From: Roseburia hominis | Lineage (GTDB): Bacteria; Bacillota; Clostridia; Lachnospirales; Lachnospiraceae | NCBI RefSeq assembly: GCF_021531695.1 | Contig: NZ_JADYUI010000014.1 | Coordinates: 1-60,872 of the forward strand | Reading direction: 5' to 3' | Length of the DNA stretch: 60,872 nucleotides | Shown here: positions 1 to 8,182 of the stretch, piece after piece | How positions within the stretch are numbered: the first letter of the stretch is position 1 | Layout of the letters: each line of letters begins with the position of its first letter | Notes under the pieces: model-generated | Seen by the model: the letters and a program-made list of their open reading frames with translations, nothing else | Told to the model about the DNA's origin: nothing | Database searches by the model: none | Position numbers and translations under genes: made by a program

Positions 1-67
1 CCTCATAAGATGGTTTATTTGTTATGCCCCTTGTTTCTTGGCTGTCTTCTACTTATTTATTTCAAAC

Positions 68-283
68 TTATTCTCCTATGATCTTCTTAATCTGTCGTTC
101 CTTTTTTACTTCTTTTGGTGCATCGTATTGTTCTAATTTTTCATAATGGCAGGAAGCATCTTTTACCTTTGTATGTAAATCAACTCCTACGCGAACTGCC
201 AAAAGAACCACCAGAAGAACCAATGGCATAATAAGTGCCGCCTCTACTGTATAAACCGCTTTTTCCTTTTTTCTCATCCACAT
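68..283 (-). CDS. Small TadE-like pseudopilin (71 aa)
   Basis: Likely minor pilin-like component of the Tad pilus. A short basic leader (residues 1-8) is followed by Tyr-Thr-Val-Glu-Ala-Ala with Glu14, then one hydrophobic helix to about residue 31 and a charged tail of 40 residues. This is the layout of TadE-type prepilin-like proteins, which an A24 peptidase processes just before the helix. The ATG start has GGGGA seven bases upstream and overlaps the preceding A24 peptidase gene by 10 bp, so it is translationally coupled. It is shorter than typical TadE proteins (about 130 aa) and lacks their C-terminal domain. It is the last gene seen before the left edge; bases 1-67 hold no gene start I can support. 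Confidence 0.7.
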   Translation of the reverse strand: MWMRKKEKAVYTVEAALIMPLVLLVVLLAVRVGVDLHTKVKDASCHYEKLEQYDAPKEVKKERQIKKIIGE

Positions 284-693
284 ATTAGCATCCCCACATA
301 TGTCACCAGCAAAAATGGGATAAACGGCAACTCATATTTTCTATTTTTCCGGAAAAAAAGTAATAAAATTAATGCCGCTACTCCTGCAAGGAATATCCCT
401 CCACAAAGCAACCGGAAATTGTCTGCACTGCCAAGAAAAATTCCGGTATCCATAAGAATCAATCCATCTCCCGCACCTATACTTTCTCCCGCCAGTTTCC
501 CAACGATTAAAAGGATAAAACCGATCAGCATGCCTCCCAGTATACTGTATACACTTTTTCTTCCTAAAAAGAGATGAAGCAGTACTCCAATAATTCCCGA
601 TAAATATATTTTATAAACACCTATTTCCCTTGACTTAATATCTTCTATTGAACAAATGCCAAGTAATCCTAATACCATACATGATTCAACCAT
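274..693 (-). CDS. A24 family prepilin peptidase, second copy in the Tad cluster
   Basis: Membrane aspartyl peptidase expected to cleave the leader of Flp or TadE-like prepilins. The two catalytic aspartates of the family fit Asp18 (Ile-Glu-Asp-Ile-Lys) and Asp76 in GAGDG. About five hydrophobic segments fill the 139 residues, the size of the TadV/CpaA short form without the methylase domain. The ATG start has GGAGG six bases upstream. It sits between two TadE-like genes at the downstream end of the operon, while another A24 peptidase is the first gene of the operon; both have their aspartates at residues 18 and 76. Family call is firm; the division of labour with the other copy is unknown. 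Confidence 0.8.
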   Translation of the reverse strand: MVESCMVLGLLGICSIEDIKSREIGVYKIYLSGIIGVLLHLFLGRKSVYSILGGMLIGFILLIVGKLAGESIGAGDGLILMDTGIFLGSADNFRLLCGGIFLAGVAALILLLFFRKNRKYELPFIPFLLVTYVGMLICG

Positions 694-705
694 TCTTTTC
701 CTCCG

Positions 706-1575
706 TTAGTGATTTGCACATTTTGAACATGCACCATAACCTCCCGCTTCTGATTTTCGAATCAGATGAACGGTTCGTTTCAGGCCACTGCACGATAATG
801 ATGTGTGATAACATGTTCCATAATCTGTAATATAAACATTGCCTGTGTCTCCCCCTTTGCAGGAAGCACAAGGATAATATTTTGCCCCATTTTTATTACG
901 CAAATTTCCCACCTCATTCGCAGAAACACTTTGGATGCTAAGATCCAGATAAGCGCAATCTAAACTTTCGTGATAAACTCTTCCGTGGTCTGTTACATAA
1001 ACAAAACCATCTGCATTTTCTTCGTCATTCCATCCTTTATACCCGGTCCACTTTCTTGTCTTTACGGATTGCGTAACCGGTATTTCTGTTTTTCCAAAAA
1101 AACCTATCGGTAATTGTATCTGATATCTGGTATACAACCATATATAATTTCCTTTCACAGAAGATGAAATCATATCTAAATAAATATGATCTCCTTTTAC
1201 ATACTGCAAAGGACAACTACTCTCGTTTAATTCTTGGGAAAAAATAAGCTCTGCTTTTGCAAGGTCTGCCATTTTTCCTTCTTCTTCTCCGTACGCAAGA
1301 ACTGCCATTTTTCTGCCCGTATACTCTAATGCTTTTTCTACTTCCTGCTGTACCATAAGCACTTGAAAGAAAAACAGGACACTTACAAAAAAACCGGCAA
1401 GAAGCGGTAATACCACCGCTGCTTCTAACGTAAAGGACGCTTTTTGCAAGGTACAGAAAGGTGCCTCTTTCTTAGATTGGGGATAAAAAGTTAGATGTTT
1501 TAAATTGACGTTTCTTACCTTTGAGAGAGAGATTTTTCTTATATTTTTATTTATTTTTGTTTTTCTGTTTTTCAT
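706..1575 (-). CDS. TadE-like pseudopilin with twin Cys-rich C-terminal modules
   Basis: Tad-cluster protein of 289 aa. A long basic N-terminus of about 45 residues precedes a TadE-like segment (Lys-Ala-Ser-Phe-Thr-Leu-Glu-Ala-Ala followed by a hydrophobic helix), then an outer region, then two copies of a 40-residue module of the form YHxSLxC...CxxC (around residues 205-250 and 255-289). Such modules resemble the small metal-binding domain at the ends of secreted nucleases, so a metal site is likely but not proven. I prefer the ATG at 1575, nine bases after AAAGGTG, over the in-frame GTG at 1587. The ribosome binding site lies inside one arm of a 22-bp inverted repeat whose other arm is inside this gene. 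Confidence 0.7.
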   Translation of the reverse strand: MKNRKTKINKNIRKISLSKVRNVNLKHLTFYPQSKKEAPFCTLQKASFTLEAAVVLPLLAGFFVSVLFFFQVLMVQQEVEKALEYTGRKMAVLAYGEEEGKMADLAKAELIFSQELNESSCPLQYVKGDHIYLDMISSSVKGNYIWLYTRYQIQLPIGFFGKTEIPVTQSVKTRKWTGYKGWNDEENADGFVYVTDHGRVYHESLDCAYLDLSIQSVSANEVGNLRNKNGAKYYPCASCKGGDTGNVYITDYGTCYHTSLSCSGLKRTVHLIRKSEAGGYGACSKCANH

Positions 1576-1600
1576 ATCAAGAGACACCTTTCTGTACCTT
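1448..1600. repeat. Inverted repeat spanning a ribosome binding site
   Basis: Bases 1448-1463 and 1585-1600 are perfect reverse complements (16 bp). The match continues over 1464-1469 and 1579-1584 with one G-U wobble in RNA, giving 22 pairs around a loop of 109 nt. In the minus-strand transcript the 5' arm holds the Shine-Dalgarno AAAGGTG of the TadE-like gene and the 3' arm lies about 35 codons inside it. The pair could work as a translational switch or be the ends of a small inserted palindromic element. I saw no target-site duplication. Confidence 0.75.
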
Positions 1601-1607
1601 CTTTCCT

Positions 1608-3110
1608 CTAGAAATAAGAAACATCCTGTTTTTGTACAAATTGATATGCTTCATTTTTGATGTTGCCAATCGTTACCATGCGAAAGAATAGCGGATATGC
1701 TTCATATGCAAGAGATACTGTCATCTGTTGTGTCATGGAATCCATGCAAAGATTGTGATTACCGGAAAGCATACGAATATTTTTTTCAATCAGATCTAAC
1801 ACTCGATAGTTTAATTCTGACTGGTTCTTCAGGCTCAAAAATGTTTGCAAATATCCAACATAAGACAGTCCGTTATCACTTTCTTTTGCTTTGGCTGCAT
1901 TTTGAAATGATTCTGAAATATGAAAAATGTCCGTGGTCCATTCGTTTGATTTTTTCATGATTGCAATTTTTCCACCACTTAACAATGTTCTTACATCCAA
2001 AATACTTTCCACATAGGCCCATGCCGCCATTACACCATACTTGGCGGCTTCAATGACACCTTCATTCCCGGTAAATCCGACCAGCAATAGTGCTACTGTC
2101 TTTGCATCCGCAGTTTTTGCCGGATCCATAACTAAAGATATTAAATTGGAAGCCTCACGCAATGCCAATAATCTCTTTACCACGCTTTCAAGGTTTTCCT
2201 GATCCGTTGCTTTTCCGGCGATCAAATACTCCATTTCATAATCTAATACCCGATTCTCTATACTTTCCGTGTAACATCCAAAATGTTGTTGTAAATACAT
2301 CTGATAGACAGCTTTTTGTGAAAGTGTGCTTTCTGAAACATTTTGCTTCATTCCACATTGTTTATCTCGAGTCTCGATAGAATCACTAAGATCAATTCCT
2401 TTGACCGATAAATCACCCGGGTTTTCCACAACTTTTGTCAAAACACCTGATGTTTTCAACGAATCTGCAAACTCCACCGGATTTTCTACATCTTCTAATG
2501 GCTGTATTTCTTCTCCATTTTCCTGCTTTTGCCGGTTTTCTTCTGTTTTTCTTGCTCGTTCTTCCGCTATCTTTGCTTTGGCATCTGCCATCATTTGTTC
2601 CGGATTTTCTGCCATATTTTCCGTCTTTTTTACCTCTTCTGCCGAAGTAAAAAGACTTTCTGCCACATCATACGGAATATTGTCTTTCATGGAAGCTACT
2701 GCCTGCCGCATGAATGCTGCACCTCCATCATCCGTTGCAAGTTCATAATCTTCTATCATGCACTGTGTTACATTCATACGGTACAGATTCGCCCCATTAA
2801 AAAACATCCGATCTTTTTTCGGATTAATATTGTCCTGGCTTAGGTTCATGATACGCTCCTTTAACCTTGCAAGATTAATACTTCTCTCTCCATAACCAAG
2901 ATCCAGATAAAACACATCATAATTTTCAAGCAATTCTATCTGATACTCGGCAAGTGCCGATTCTGCGCACAGCATCGTATTTCTATGCGATTTTGCACGC
3001 AGACCATACATTCTTGCCGATTCTAAAAACGTAAATAATAAAGATGCCACTAACAACAATATAAGTGCCGAAAAAATACTTAAGCTTCCTTTTTCTTTCT
3101 TCTCTTTCAT
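1608..3110 (-). CDS. DUF5702-type Tad cluster protein (TadG-like position)
   Basis: 500-aa protein anchored by one N-terminal helix (residues 11-30) after a basic leader (Lys-Glu-Lys-Gly-Ser-Leu-Ser-Ile-Phe-Ser), the pilin-like start shared by Tad-associated pseudopilins. The rest is predicted outside the membrane, with a Glu/Gln-rich helical stretch around residues 160-210 and no recognisable enzymatic motif. It matches what I know as DUF5702, common in clostridial Tad clusters, where it occupies the place of TadG. Its ATG overlaps the stop of the flp pilin gene (ATGA), so the two are translationally coupled; no strong ribosome binding site is visible. The family call rests on layout and remembered sequence. 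Confidence 0.65.
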   Translation of the reverse strand: MKEKKEKGSLSIFSALILLLVASLLFTFLESARMYGLRAKSHRNTMLCAESALAEYQIELLENYDVFYLDLGYGERSINLARLKERIMNLSQDNINPKKDRMFFNGANLYRMNVTQCMIEDYELATDDGGAAFMRQAVASMKDNIPYDVAESLFTSAEEVKKTENMAENPEQMMADAKAKIAEERARKTEENRQKQENGEEIQPLEDVENPVEFADSLKTSGVLTKVVENPGDLSVKGIDLSDSIETRDKQCGMKQNVSESTLSQKAVYQMYLQQHFGCYTESIENRVLDYEMEYLIAGKATDQENLESVVKRLLALREASNLISLVMDPAKTADAKTVALLLVGFTGNEGVIEAAKYGVMAAWAYVESILDVRTLLSGGKIAIMKKSNEWTTDIFHISESFQNAAKAKESDNGLSYVGYLQTFLSLKNQSELNYRVLDLIEKNIRMLSGNHNLCMDSMTQQMTVSLAYEAYPLFFRMVTIGNIKNEAYQFVQKQDVSYF

Positions 3111-3274
3111 ATTTTTTGAGATTCATCCGTAATTGTTTTAAAAATATTATTTACCAGAGTTGTCAGCTGATTTTTAAAAATCAATACCAGTCCAATCAGC
3201 ACCACTAGAATCAAAATTACTTCTACTACACCTACTCCGTCTTCTTCTCTTAAAAAATCATTCCACTGTTTCAT
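3107..3274 (-). CDS. flp: Flp/Tad type IVb pilin (Flp1 family, 55 aa)
   Basis: Major pilin candidate. A leader of about 12 residues ending in Asp-Gly-Val-Gly-Val-Val-Glu-Val precedes a single hydrophobic helix of about 20 residues (Ile-Leu-Ile-Leu-Val-Val-Leu), then a short polar tail. The Gly-x-x-x-x-Glu pattern is the type IVb prepilin cleavage signature. The start at ATG 3274 is chosen because AGGAGG lies seven bases upstream; a longer reading to 3319 would have no such site. It lies directly after tadC and is coupled to the DUF5702 gene by an ATGA overlap. Confidence 0.8.
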   Translation of the reverse strand: MKQWNDFLREEDGVGVVEVILILVVLIGLVLIFKNQLTTLVNNIFKTITDESQKI

Positions 3275-3297
3275 ACATTTTCCTCCTGATTTTATTT

Positions 3298-4590
3298 TTA
3301 CATTTGAAATGTCATACATGCCGGAACTAAAATCACTACCATAACTAAAAGTAACATCATCATCATTGGCAGCAACAGTTTCGTTCCTGCTTCTTCTCCT
3401 GCTTTTTTTGCAAGATTTTTTCGAATCTCAAAAGCCTCTCTTGCTTCATTTTCCAATAAAACCGTAAGCTCTTTTTGTCCCTTTCGCAAATTCTGCGTAA
3501 GCAAAGATACAAATTTACGATACGGCTGTAAATAGCATCGTTCGCCAAAGCGCAGATACGCCTTTTGTTCTCCGACACCATCTTTCATCTCGTGATACGT
3601 AATTAACATTTCCTGATATACCGCTTTTTCTCCTACAATCCCCTGTTTACGTTGTCTTTGATAAGTCAGAACCACCTTTTCCCAGGCAGTAGCCATTGAC
3701 ATTCCTGCCCCTAACAATAGTGTTAATTTACTCACCATCTCAGGATACAAAAGCAGCATTTCTTTTTCCCAACATTCTCGTTCTTTTTTTTCCTGTTCTT
3801 TTTGCCGAAACAGTAATGCCACCGCTGCAATCATTCCAAGAAATGCAAACTGTACCGCAAGATTGCTCTTTTTCTCATTCCATTTAATCCTTTTTCCCTG
3901 CACCGATTCCGGCAGATAATAATAATCGTCCTGCTCTTTTCCTTCATTCTTTTGTTTCAAGGCAAGTGCCAGATCACTCCAAAGTTTTTCTTCTTTGGTC
4001 TGCTTTTTCCTCTGTACTGTAAAATAAAATTCATAAAGTTTTCTGATATCCTGGCACTCCAGTTCCACCGAAGCTTTCACCAGTTCTCCTGCTTCACCAA
4101 TTTCCGTCTGATTGATGGTGCCATCCGGACTCACCACATTATAATTATCCAGATTCCATTCTGCCGAAACGAGACCATCCTGTAACGAAGATGGAAAATA
4201 CACCTGCATCGTCACTTCATCCAGCGAAGAATTGTCCCCTAAAAAGGATGCTTCCGCTTCTTTCTCGGCTTTTTTTAAAACCTGCTGTAATTCCTTTTCA
4301 TTCAACTTTTTTTCTTCTATTTCGAGTTTATAATTGTCTGATTTTACCTCATCCGAAATCTCAACTTCTACAATCTCCTGCCGGCTGCCACCTCCGGGAG
4401 CTTTCTTTTTAATTTCCTGATTTTCATTAATAACGTGATTTTTCCCCTGGGAAAGTGCTACTGCAATTCCAAGAAAACCAAAAAGCAATAATGTGATAAA
4501 GACCTGCTTTAATTCTTTTTTTGCTCCTTTTCGCATCGCAAAAATCAAAAAAGTCCCGCCCACTATCATCTCCGCAACACATACAATCAT
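3298..4590 (-). CDS. tadC: TadC-like pilus assembly membrane protein with an added N-terminal outer domain
   Basis: Inner-membrane platform protein of the Tad machine. The C-terminal 190 residues form a type II secretion F domain, containing a Tyr-Pro-Glu-Met-Val-Ser-Lys-Leu stretch and ending in a strongly hydrophobic helix. The N-terminus has two membrane segments (residues 1-15 and 30-47) followed by about 180 charged residues before the third helix at about 232. TadC is usually near 300 aa; this protein is 430 aa, so the intervening region is an extra domain probably facing outward. The ATG has GGAAGG upstream. It follows tadB at 12 bp and precedes flp. Confidence 0.75.
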   Translation of the reverse strand: MIVCVAEMIVGGTFLIFAMRKGAKKELKQVFITLLLFGFLGIAVALSQGKNHVINENQEIKKKAPGGGSRQEIVEVEISDEVKSDNYKLEIEEKKLNEKELQQVLKKAEKEAEASFLGDNSSLDEVTMQVYFPSSLQDGLVSAEWNLDNYNVVSPDGTINQTEIGEAGELVKASVELECQDIRKLYEFYFTVQRKKQTKEEKLWSDLALALKQKNEGKEQDDYYYLPESVQGKRIKWNEKKSNLAVQFAFLGMIAAVALLFRQKEQEKKERECWEKEMLLLYPEMVSKLTLLLGAGMSMATAWEKVVLTYQRQRKQGIVGEKAVYQEMLITYHEMKDGVGEQKAYLRFGERCYLQPYRKFVSLLTQNLRKGQKELTVLLENEAREAFEIRKNLAKKAGEEAGTKLLLPMMMMLLLVMVVILVPACMTFQM

Positions 4591-4602
4591 TTCTTTTCCT
4601 TC

Positions 4603-5340
4603 CTATACTGAAATGTTTATTATTTTTTCTGCAAGAAGCATTGCTGCCACATAAAGCAGTAAGCAGACAGTCATCATAAAAATTCCAAACAGATTGTGAT
4701 AAAGTACCTGTAAAAATTCCGGTGAAGTCAAATCCAGGTAGAAAAGAATAAATACCGGCACCGCCTGCATAATTTTCTGTTCTAATTTTCTGGATGCTAT
4801 CATGGTTGCAATTTCACGCTTGATATCCAACTTATCCGAAATCTGATCGACTGTCGTCTTAATAATTTTCACAAAATCTCCACCGCCGCGTTTTGCAAAA
4901 GCAAAGACCTGGCAAAAACTTTCTACATCTTCTAAACCACTTCGATTCGAAAAATCCATGAGAAGTTGCTCCAATGGTTGATTTAGCTCTATTTTGGCAT
5001 TGATCTGTGCCAGCTCTTCTTCCATATAAGAAGTTTCTCCGTAAAGCTGATGTATTTCCTTTTGTGCCTCTTTCAACGCATTCTCTATGGAATATCCGGC
5101 TGTGAGTGCCCCTGCAACCGCCTGCATCGTCTCCTTAAATTCAAGTGAAAGTCTCTCTTTTCTTTGATTTAATTTTTGTTGTCTCTCTTTTTTTAATAAC
5201 ACCCAAAAAAGCAAAGGAAACAAAATCATTGCAAACACTGAGCGATAACAAAGATAAGCGATTACCATGCAAATACCAAATGTTTTCAAAAAACATACCA
5301 TCAGTTCTTTTTTGCTGAAATGATATTTCCTATAATCCAC
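4603..5340 (-). CDS. tadB: TadB-like pilus assembly membrane protein
   Basis: Second platform protein of the Tad pilus, 245 aa. Two N-terminal membrane helices (about residues 15-48) are followed by a helical type II secretion F domain containing Gly-Tyr-Ser-Ile-Glu-Asn-Ala and Ala-Lys-Arg-Gly-Gly-Asp-Phe, then two C-terminal helices. This is the usual TadB arrangement, slightly short because the N-terminal region is compact. The start is a GTG with AAGGAG ten bases upstream. It lies 7 bp after tadA and pairs functionally with TadC. Confidence 0.8.
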   Translation of the reverse strand: MDYRKYHFSKKELMVCFLKTFGICMVIAYLCYRSVFAMILFPLLFWVLLKKERQQKLNQRKERLSLEFKETMQAVAGALTAGYSIENALKEAQKEIHQLYGETSYMEEELAQINAKIELNQPLEQLLMDFSNRSGLEDVESFCQVFAFAKRGGGDFVKIIKTTVDQISDKLDIKREIATMIASRKLEQKIMQAVPVFILFYLDLTSPEFLQVLYHNLFGIFMMTVCLLLYVAAMLLAEKIINISV

Positions 5341-5347
5341 TTTTCTT

Positions 5348-6556
5348 CTACTCCTTCCATAATCCTGCTGCTTTTAATTTCTGTGTATGCTTCAATTCTC
5401 CGGTCTTTTCCCAAATGCCTTCGATTTTTCCGTCTGTCTCCCCGGTTTCCTTAAATTGAAACAACGTATGTAACGAAACTTCACCATCTTTCATCCCATC
5501 TATTTCCGCAATCGCCAATACTTTTCTGCTTCGATCCCGCATTCGTCCCAGATGAATCAAGATGTCGATTCCGGATGCAATTTGCCCGCGAATTGCAGAA
5601 AGTGGTAGTTCCATTCCCATAAGAACCATTGTTTCCAGACGGCTTATCATATCCACACAGGAATTTGCATGCCCGGTACTTAAACTTCCATCATGTCCTG
5701 TATTCATTGCCTGTAACATATCCAAAGCTTCTGCTCCACGACATTCACCAACAATGATGATATCAGGTCTCGCTCTTAATGCTGTTCGAATCAGGTCTCG
5801 CATGGTAACTGCATTTTCACCCTGTACATTGGCGTTTCTGGTCTCGAACCGTACCAGATTGGGAATTCCGGTAATTTTAAGCTCCGCCGAATCTTCAATT
5901 GTAATCACACGTGTCTCTTTTGGTATAAATTCAGATAATGCATTTAAGAATGTTGTTTTACCGGAGCCTGTCCCTCCGGAAATAAAGATGTTGTAACCAG
6001 ATTTGACTAATAATTCGAGGAAATCCACTACTTCTTTCGAAATCGACTGATAACGAATCAGTTGTTCCATACGCATAGGTTCGTCCGGAAATTTTCTAAT
6101 CGAAATAACAGAACCATCTAATGCAATCGGGGATAACACAATATTGACACGGGAACCATCACTTAACCTGGTATCTACAATCGGATTTGATTCGTTGACC
6201 ATACGGTTATTTCCTGCTACGATTTGCTGGATAATGTCCTCCAACTTTTCTTTCGATGAGAACCTTCCTTCCCATTCATAGATTCTGCCGCTTTTTTCAT
6301 AAAAAATATGTTCATGCCCGTTCACCATGATTTCCGTGATATCCTTATCTTCCACCAGTTCCTGCAGAACATCTAATTTTCGCAAAGAATGAAATACACT
6401 TTTGGATAAACGCTCTCTTTGCTCTAAAGAATACATCTTTCCGCATTCCCTTATTTCTTCCCAGATCAGCTCCAGAATCTCTTCATCACTACTATTATTT
6501 AAGACATCCATTCGCTCGAGCACTTTTTTACGAATTTCACTTACCAGTTCCTGCAA
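5348..6556 (-). CDS. tadA: TadA/CpaF family secretion ATPase
   Basis: Hexameric cytoplasmic ATPase that powers Flp pilus assembly. From the chosen start, an N-terminal helical domain is followed by a RecA-like core with Walker A GGTGSGKTT at about residues 194-202, an Asp box around Thr-Ile-Glu-Asp-Ser-Ala-Glu-Leu, Walker B around Ile-Ile-Ile-Val-Gly-Glu-Cys-Arg and the His box Thr-Gly-His-Asp-Gly-Ser. All core motifs are intact. I choose the TTG at 6556 because AAAGGAGAG lies seven bases upstream; the longer TTG at 6598 has a poorly spaced site. The gene overlaps the end of tadZ by 20 bp. Confidence 0.85.
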   Translation of the reverse strand: MQELVSEIRKKVLERMDVLNNSSDEEILELIWEEIRECGKMYSLEQRERLSKSVFHSLRKLDVLQELVEDKDITEIMVNGHEHIFYEKSGRIYEWEGRFSSKEKLEDIIQQIVAGNNRMVNESNPIVDTRLSDGSRVNIVLSPIALDGSVISIRKFPDEPMRMEQLIRYQSISKEVVDFLELLVKSGYNIFISGGTGSGKTTFLNALSEFIPKETRVITIEDSAELKITGIPNLVRFETRNANVQGENAVTMRDLIRTALRARPDIIIVGECRGAEALDMLQAMNTGHDGSLSTGHANSCVDMISRLETMVLMGMELPLSAIRGQIASGIDILIHLGRMRDRSRKVLAIAEIDGMKDGEVSLHTLFQFKETGETDGKIEGIWEKTGELKHTQKLKAAGLWKE

Positions 6557-7565
6557 TTCTTTGCTCTCCTTTAAATTGTGTACGAAGATAAGTTCCAAAT
6601 TCTCCCCACTCTAATTCCTGTAACATATTTTGTTGTGTCGCAACCATAACACATTGTTGTGTAAGCGGAAGCATTTCTAGCTTCTCCATAAAATGATCAT
6701 CCCGGTATTCTTTCATGCATTGCATGAACTGTTTTACTCTGCTTTTTGTAAGAACATCCTCCCTGCTTAAACAATAAATCTTATCGCAGCCTTGCAACAA
6801 ACGAAAAAATCCTTGTACCATACTGCCAAAATCAATCACAATTCTTTCATATTCTGTTTCCTCTAAAATCCACCGGAACAATATCTTATAATCTTCCTCA
6901 TTGGCTTCTGACAAAATTTCTCCAAAGAAAACCGGTGGAATATAATGAACTTTTCCGAACTGATAAATCATTCCTTCAAATCGAAGTTTTAGATTTTTTT
7001 CTTTCTGTCTCAGATAAAACAGAAAATCACCTAAATTTTCTTTATATTCCTCATTGAATAATTCTTCAAATCCGGCACAGCCCATGAGATTGATATATAA
7101 AACCTTTTCTGTCTCTGCCATGATTTTCGCATATCCCAGTGCCGTATACATCTGCAGCATATCCTGCCCGGGTGAAAAAAATGCTGTTATTTTTCCTCTT
7201 TTTCTCGCACGAAACTGTCCTTCCTCCTCCAGTTCTTCCCCTGCTATTTTTTCCAGCTCCCGTAAAATCTGCTCAATCTGCTGATATTTATAAATATGGG
7301 GATAAGAACTATATTCTTTTGGAATCTCATCTTCACAAAGCAATACAAAAATAACTTTCGGATGTTCTAAAATTTCTCTGCTAAAGAAATCTGCTGTCAT
7401 CAATACAATTTTTAACTCTTCTTCTTCCAGCGCCTGTTCTAACTTTACTTTTTCAGAATACACCCGTACTTCCAGATACTTTCTTTGATACTTCTGCAAA
7501 TACGTTACCAACTGATTACAATACAATTCTTCTTCATCACCGATTGCTGCAATCATTTTTTTCAA
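6537..7565 (-). CDS. tadZ: TadZ/CpaE-like localisation protein with degenerate P-loop
   Basis: Expected to place the Tad machine in the cell. The N-terminal 110 residues look like an atypical receiver domain (alternating beta strands and helices, no clear phosphoacceptor Asp). The C-terminal 230 residues match the MinD/ParA-like fold, with the strand after Lys-Ile-Thr-Ala-Phe-Phe-Ser-Pro corresponding to the P-loop. The expected Lys-Gly-Gly-x-Gly-Lys-Thr is absent and reads Pro-Gly-Gln-Asp-Met-Leu-Gln. The start is a TTG at 7565 with GGAGG seven bases upstream, and it overlaps the TGA of tadV (TTGA). E. rectale TadZ is a structurally known relative. Confidence 0.75.
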   Translation of the reverse strand: MKKMIAAIGDEEELYCNQLVTYLQKYQRKYLEVRVYSEKVKLEQALEEEELKIVLMTADFFSREILEHPKVIFVLLCEDEIPKEYSSYPHIYKYQQIEQILRELEKIAGEELEEEGQFRARKRGKITAFFSPGQDMLQMYTALGYAKIMAETEKVLYINLMGCAGFEELFNEEYKENLGDFLFYLRQKEKNLKLRFEGMIYQFGKVHYIPPVFFGEILSEANEEDYKILFRWILEETEYERIVIDFGSMVQGFFRLLQGCDKIYCLSREDVLTKSRVKQFMQCMKEYRDDHFMEKLEMLPLTQQCVMVATQQNMLQELEWGEFGTYLRTQFKGEQRIAGTGK

Positions 7566-8071
7566 TACATCACCTCCAACAAATAACACAGATACCCGCA
7601 TAAAATCGGAATTGAGAAGCAGATTACTTCCTGTTCTTCTCTGTTTTCTCCGTAACGGGTAATCTGTTTTCCTGAAATTATGCCTTTAATGTAACAGCCA
7701 AATGCCATCAGATTCTTTTTTAATTTCTTTTTATGAAGCAATCGTAATAAAGACCAGACTGCTCCCGTAAAAAATGCATAGCCGATACAATGACATAATC
7801 CTTTTAATGATAAAAAACTTCCAATCATGGAAAATAGTTTGATATCGCCTGCACCAAGTGCATGCATCAGAAATAATAGATAAAATAAGATAACCGGAAA
7901 AGAAATATTCCTTAGAAATAAAAATACTCCATATACACCATAGGTAGTTATCTGGAACATAAGTCCAAGACCTATTCCAAATACAATCAGCCGGTTACTG
8001 ATCCTTCCCTTTTGTACATCCATCCACACTGCTACTCCCAACAGCAAAAGCAGTGTAAGACTTTTTAACAC
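7562..8071 (-). CDS. tadV: A24 family prepilin peptidase (TadV/CpaA), first gene of the Tad operon
   Basis: Membrane aspartyl peptidase that processes Flp prepilin. Asp18 (Val-Trp-Met-Asp-Val-Gln-Lys-Gly) and Asp76 in GAGDIK are the two family aspartates. Five or six hydrophobic helices are visible over 169 residues, with a more polar loop at 113-145. The start is a GTG; GAGGTGATG lies about ten bases upstream. Its stop overlaps the tadZ start (TTGA). A promoter with TATAAT at 8103-8108 lies 32 bp upstream. The 274-693 gene encodes a second enzyme of the same family. Confidence 0.82.
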   Translation of the reverse strand: MLKSLTLLLLLGVAVWMDVQKGRISNRLIVFGIGLGLMFQITTYGVYGVFLFLRNISFPVILFYLLFLMHALGAGDIKLFSMIGSFLSLKGLCHCIGYAFFTGAVWSLLRLLHKKKLKKNLMAFGCYIKGIISGKQITRYGENREEQEVICFSIPILCGYLCYLLEVMY

Positions 8072-8102
8072 CTTGATTCATCACCTCGCTTCGATAAAAT
8101 GC

Positions 8103-8131
8103 ATTATATCTTCTTTTTTTCTATTTGTACA
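8103..8131 (-). promoter_or_regulatory. Promoter of the Tad operon
   Basis: On the minus strand, -35 TGTACA (8126-8131), 17-bp spacer, -10 TATAAT (8103-8108). Transcription would start near 8096, about 25 bases before tadV. The whole minus-strand cluster down to the left edge shows overlaps or short gaps, so this is probably its main promoter. Confidence 0.6.
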
Positions 8132-8182
8132 TGTCGTTTCTCGAAAGTTTGATAAATTTTATATTTTTTTTAGAATTCTGTC

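Noticed and set aside
1-67. Start of a further Tad gene at the left edge
   Set aside because: A short open frame exists but no start codon with ribosome binding site can be supported within 67 bases.
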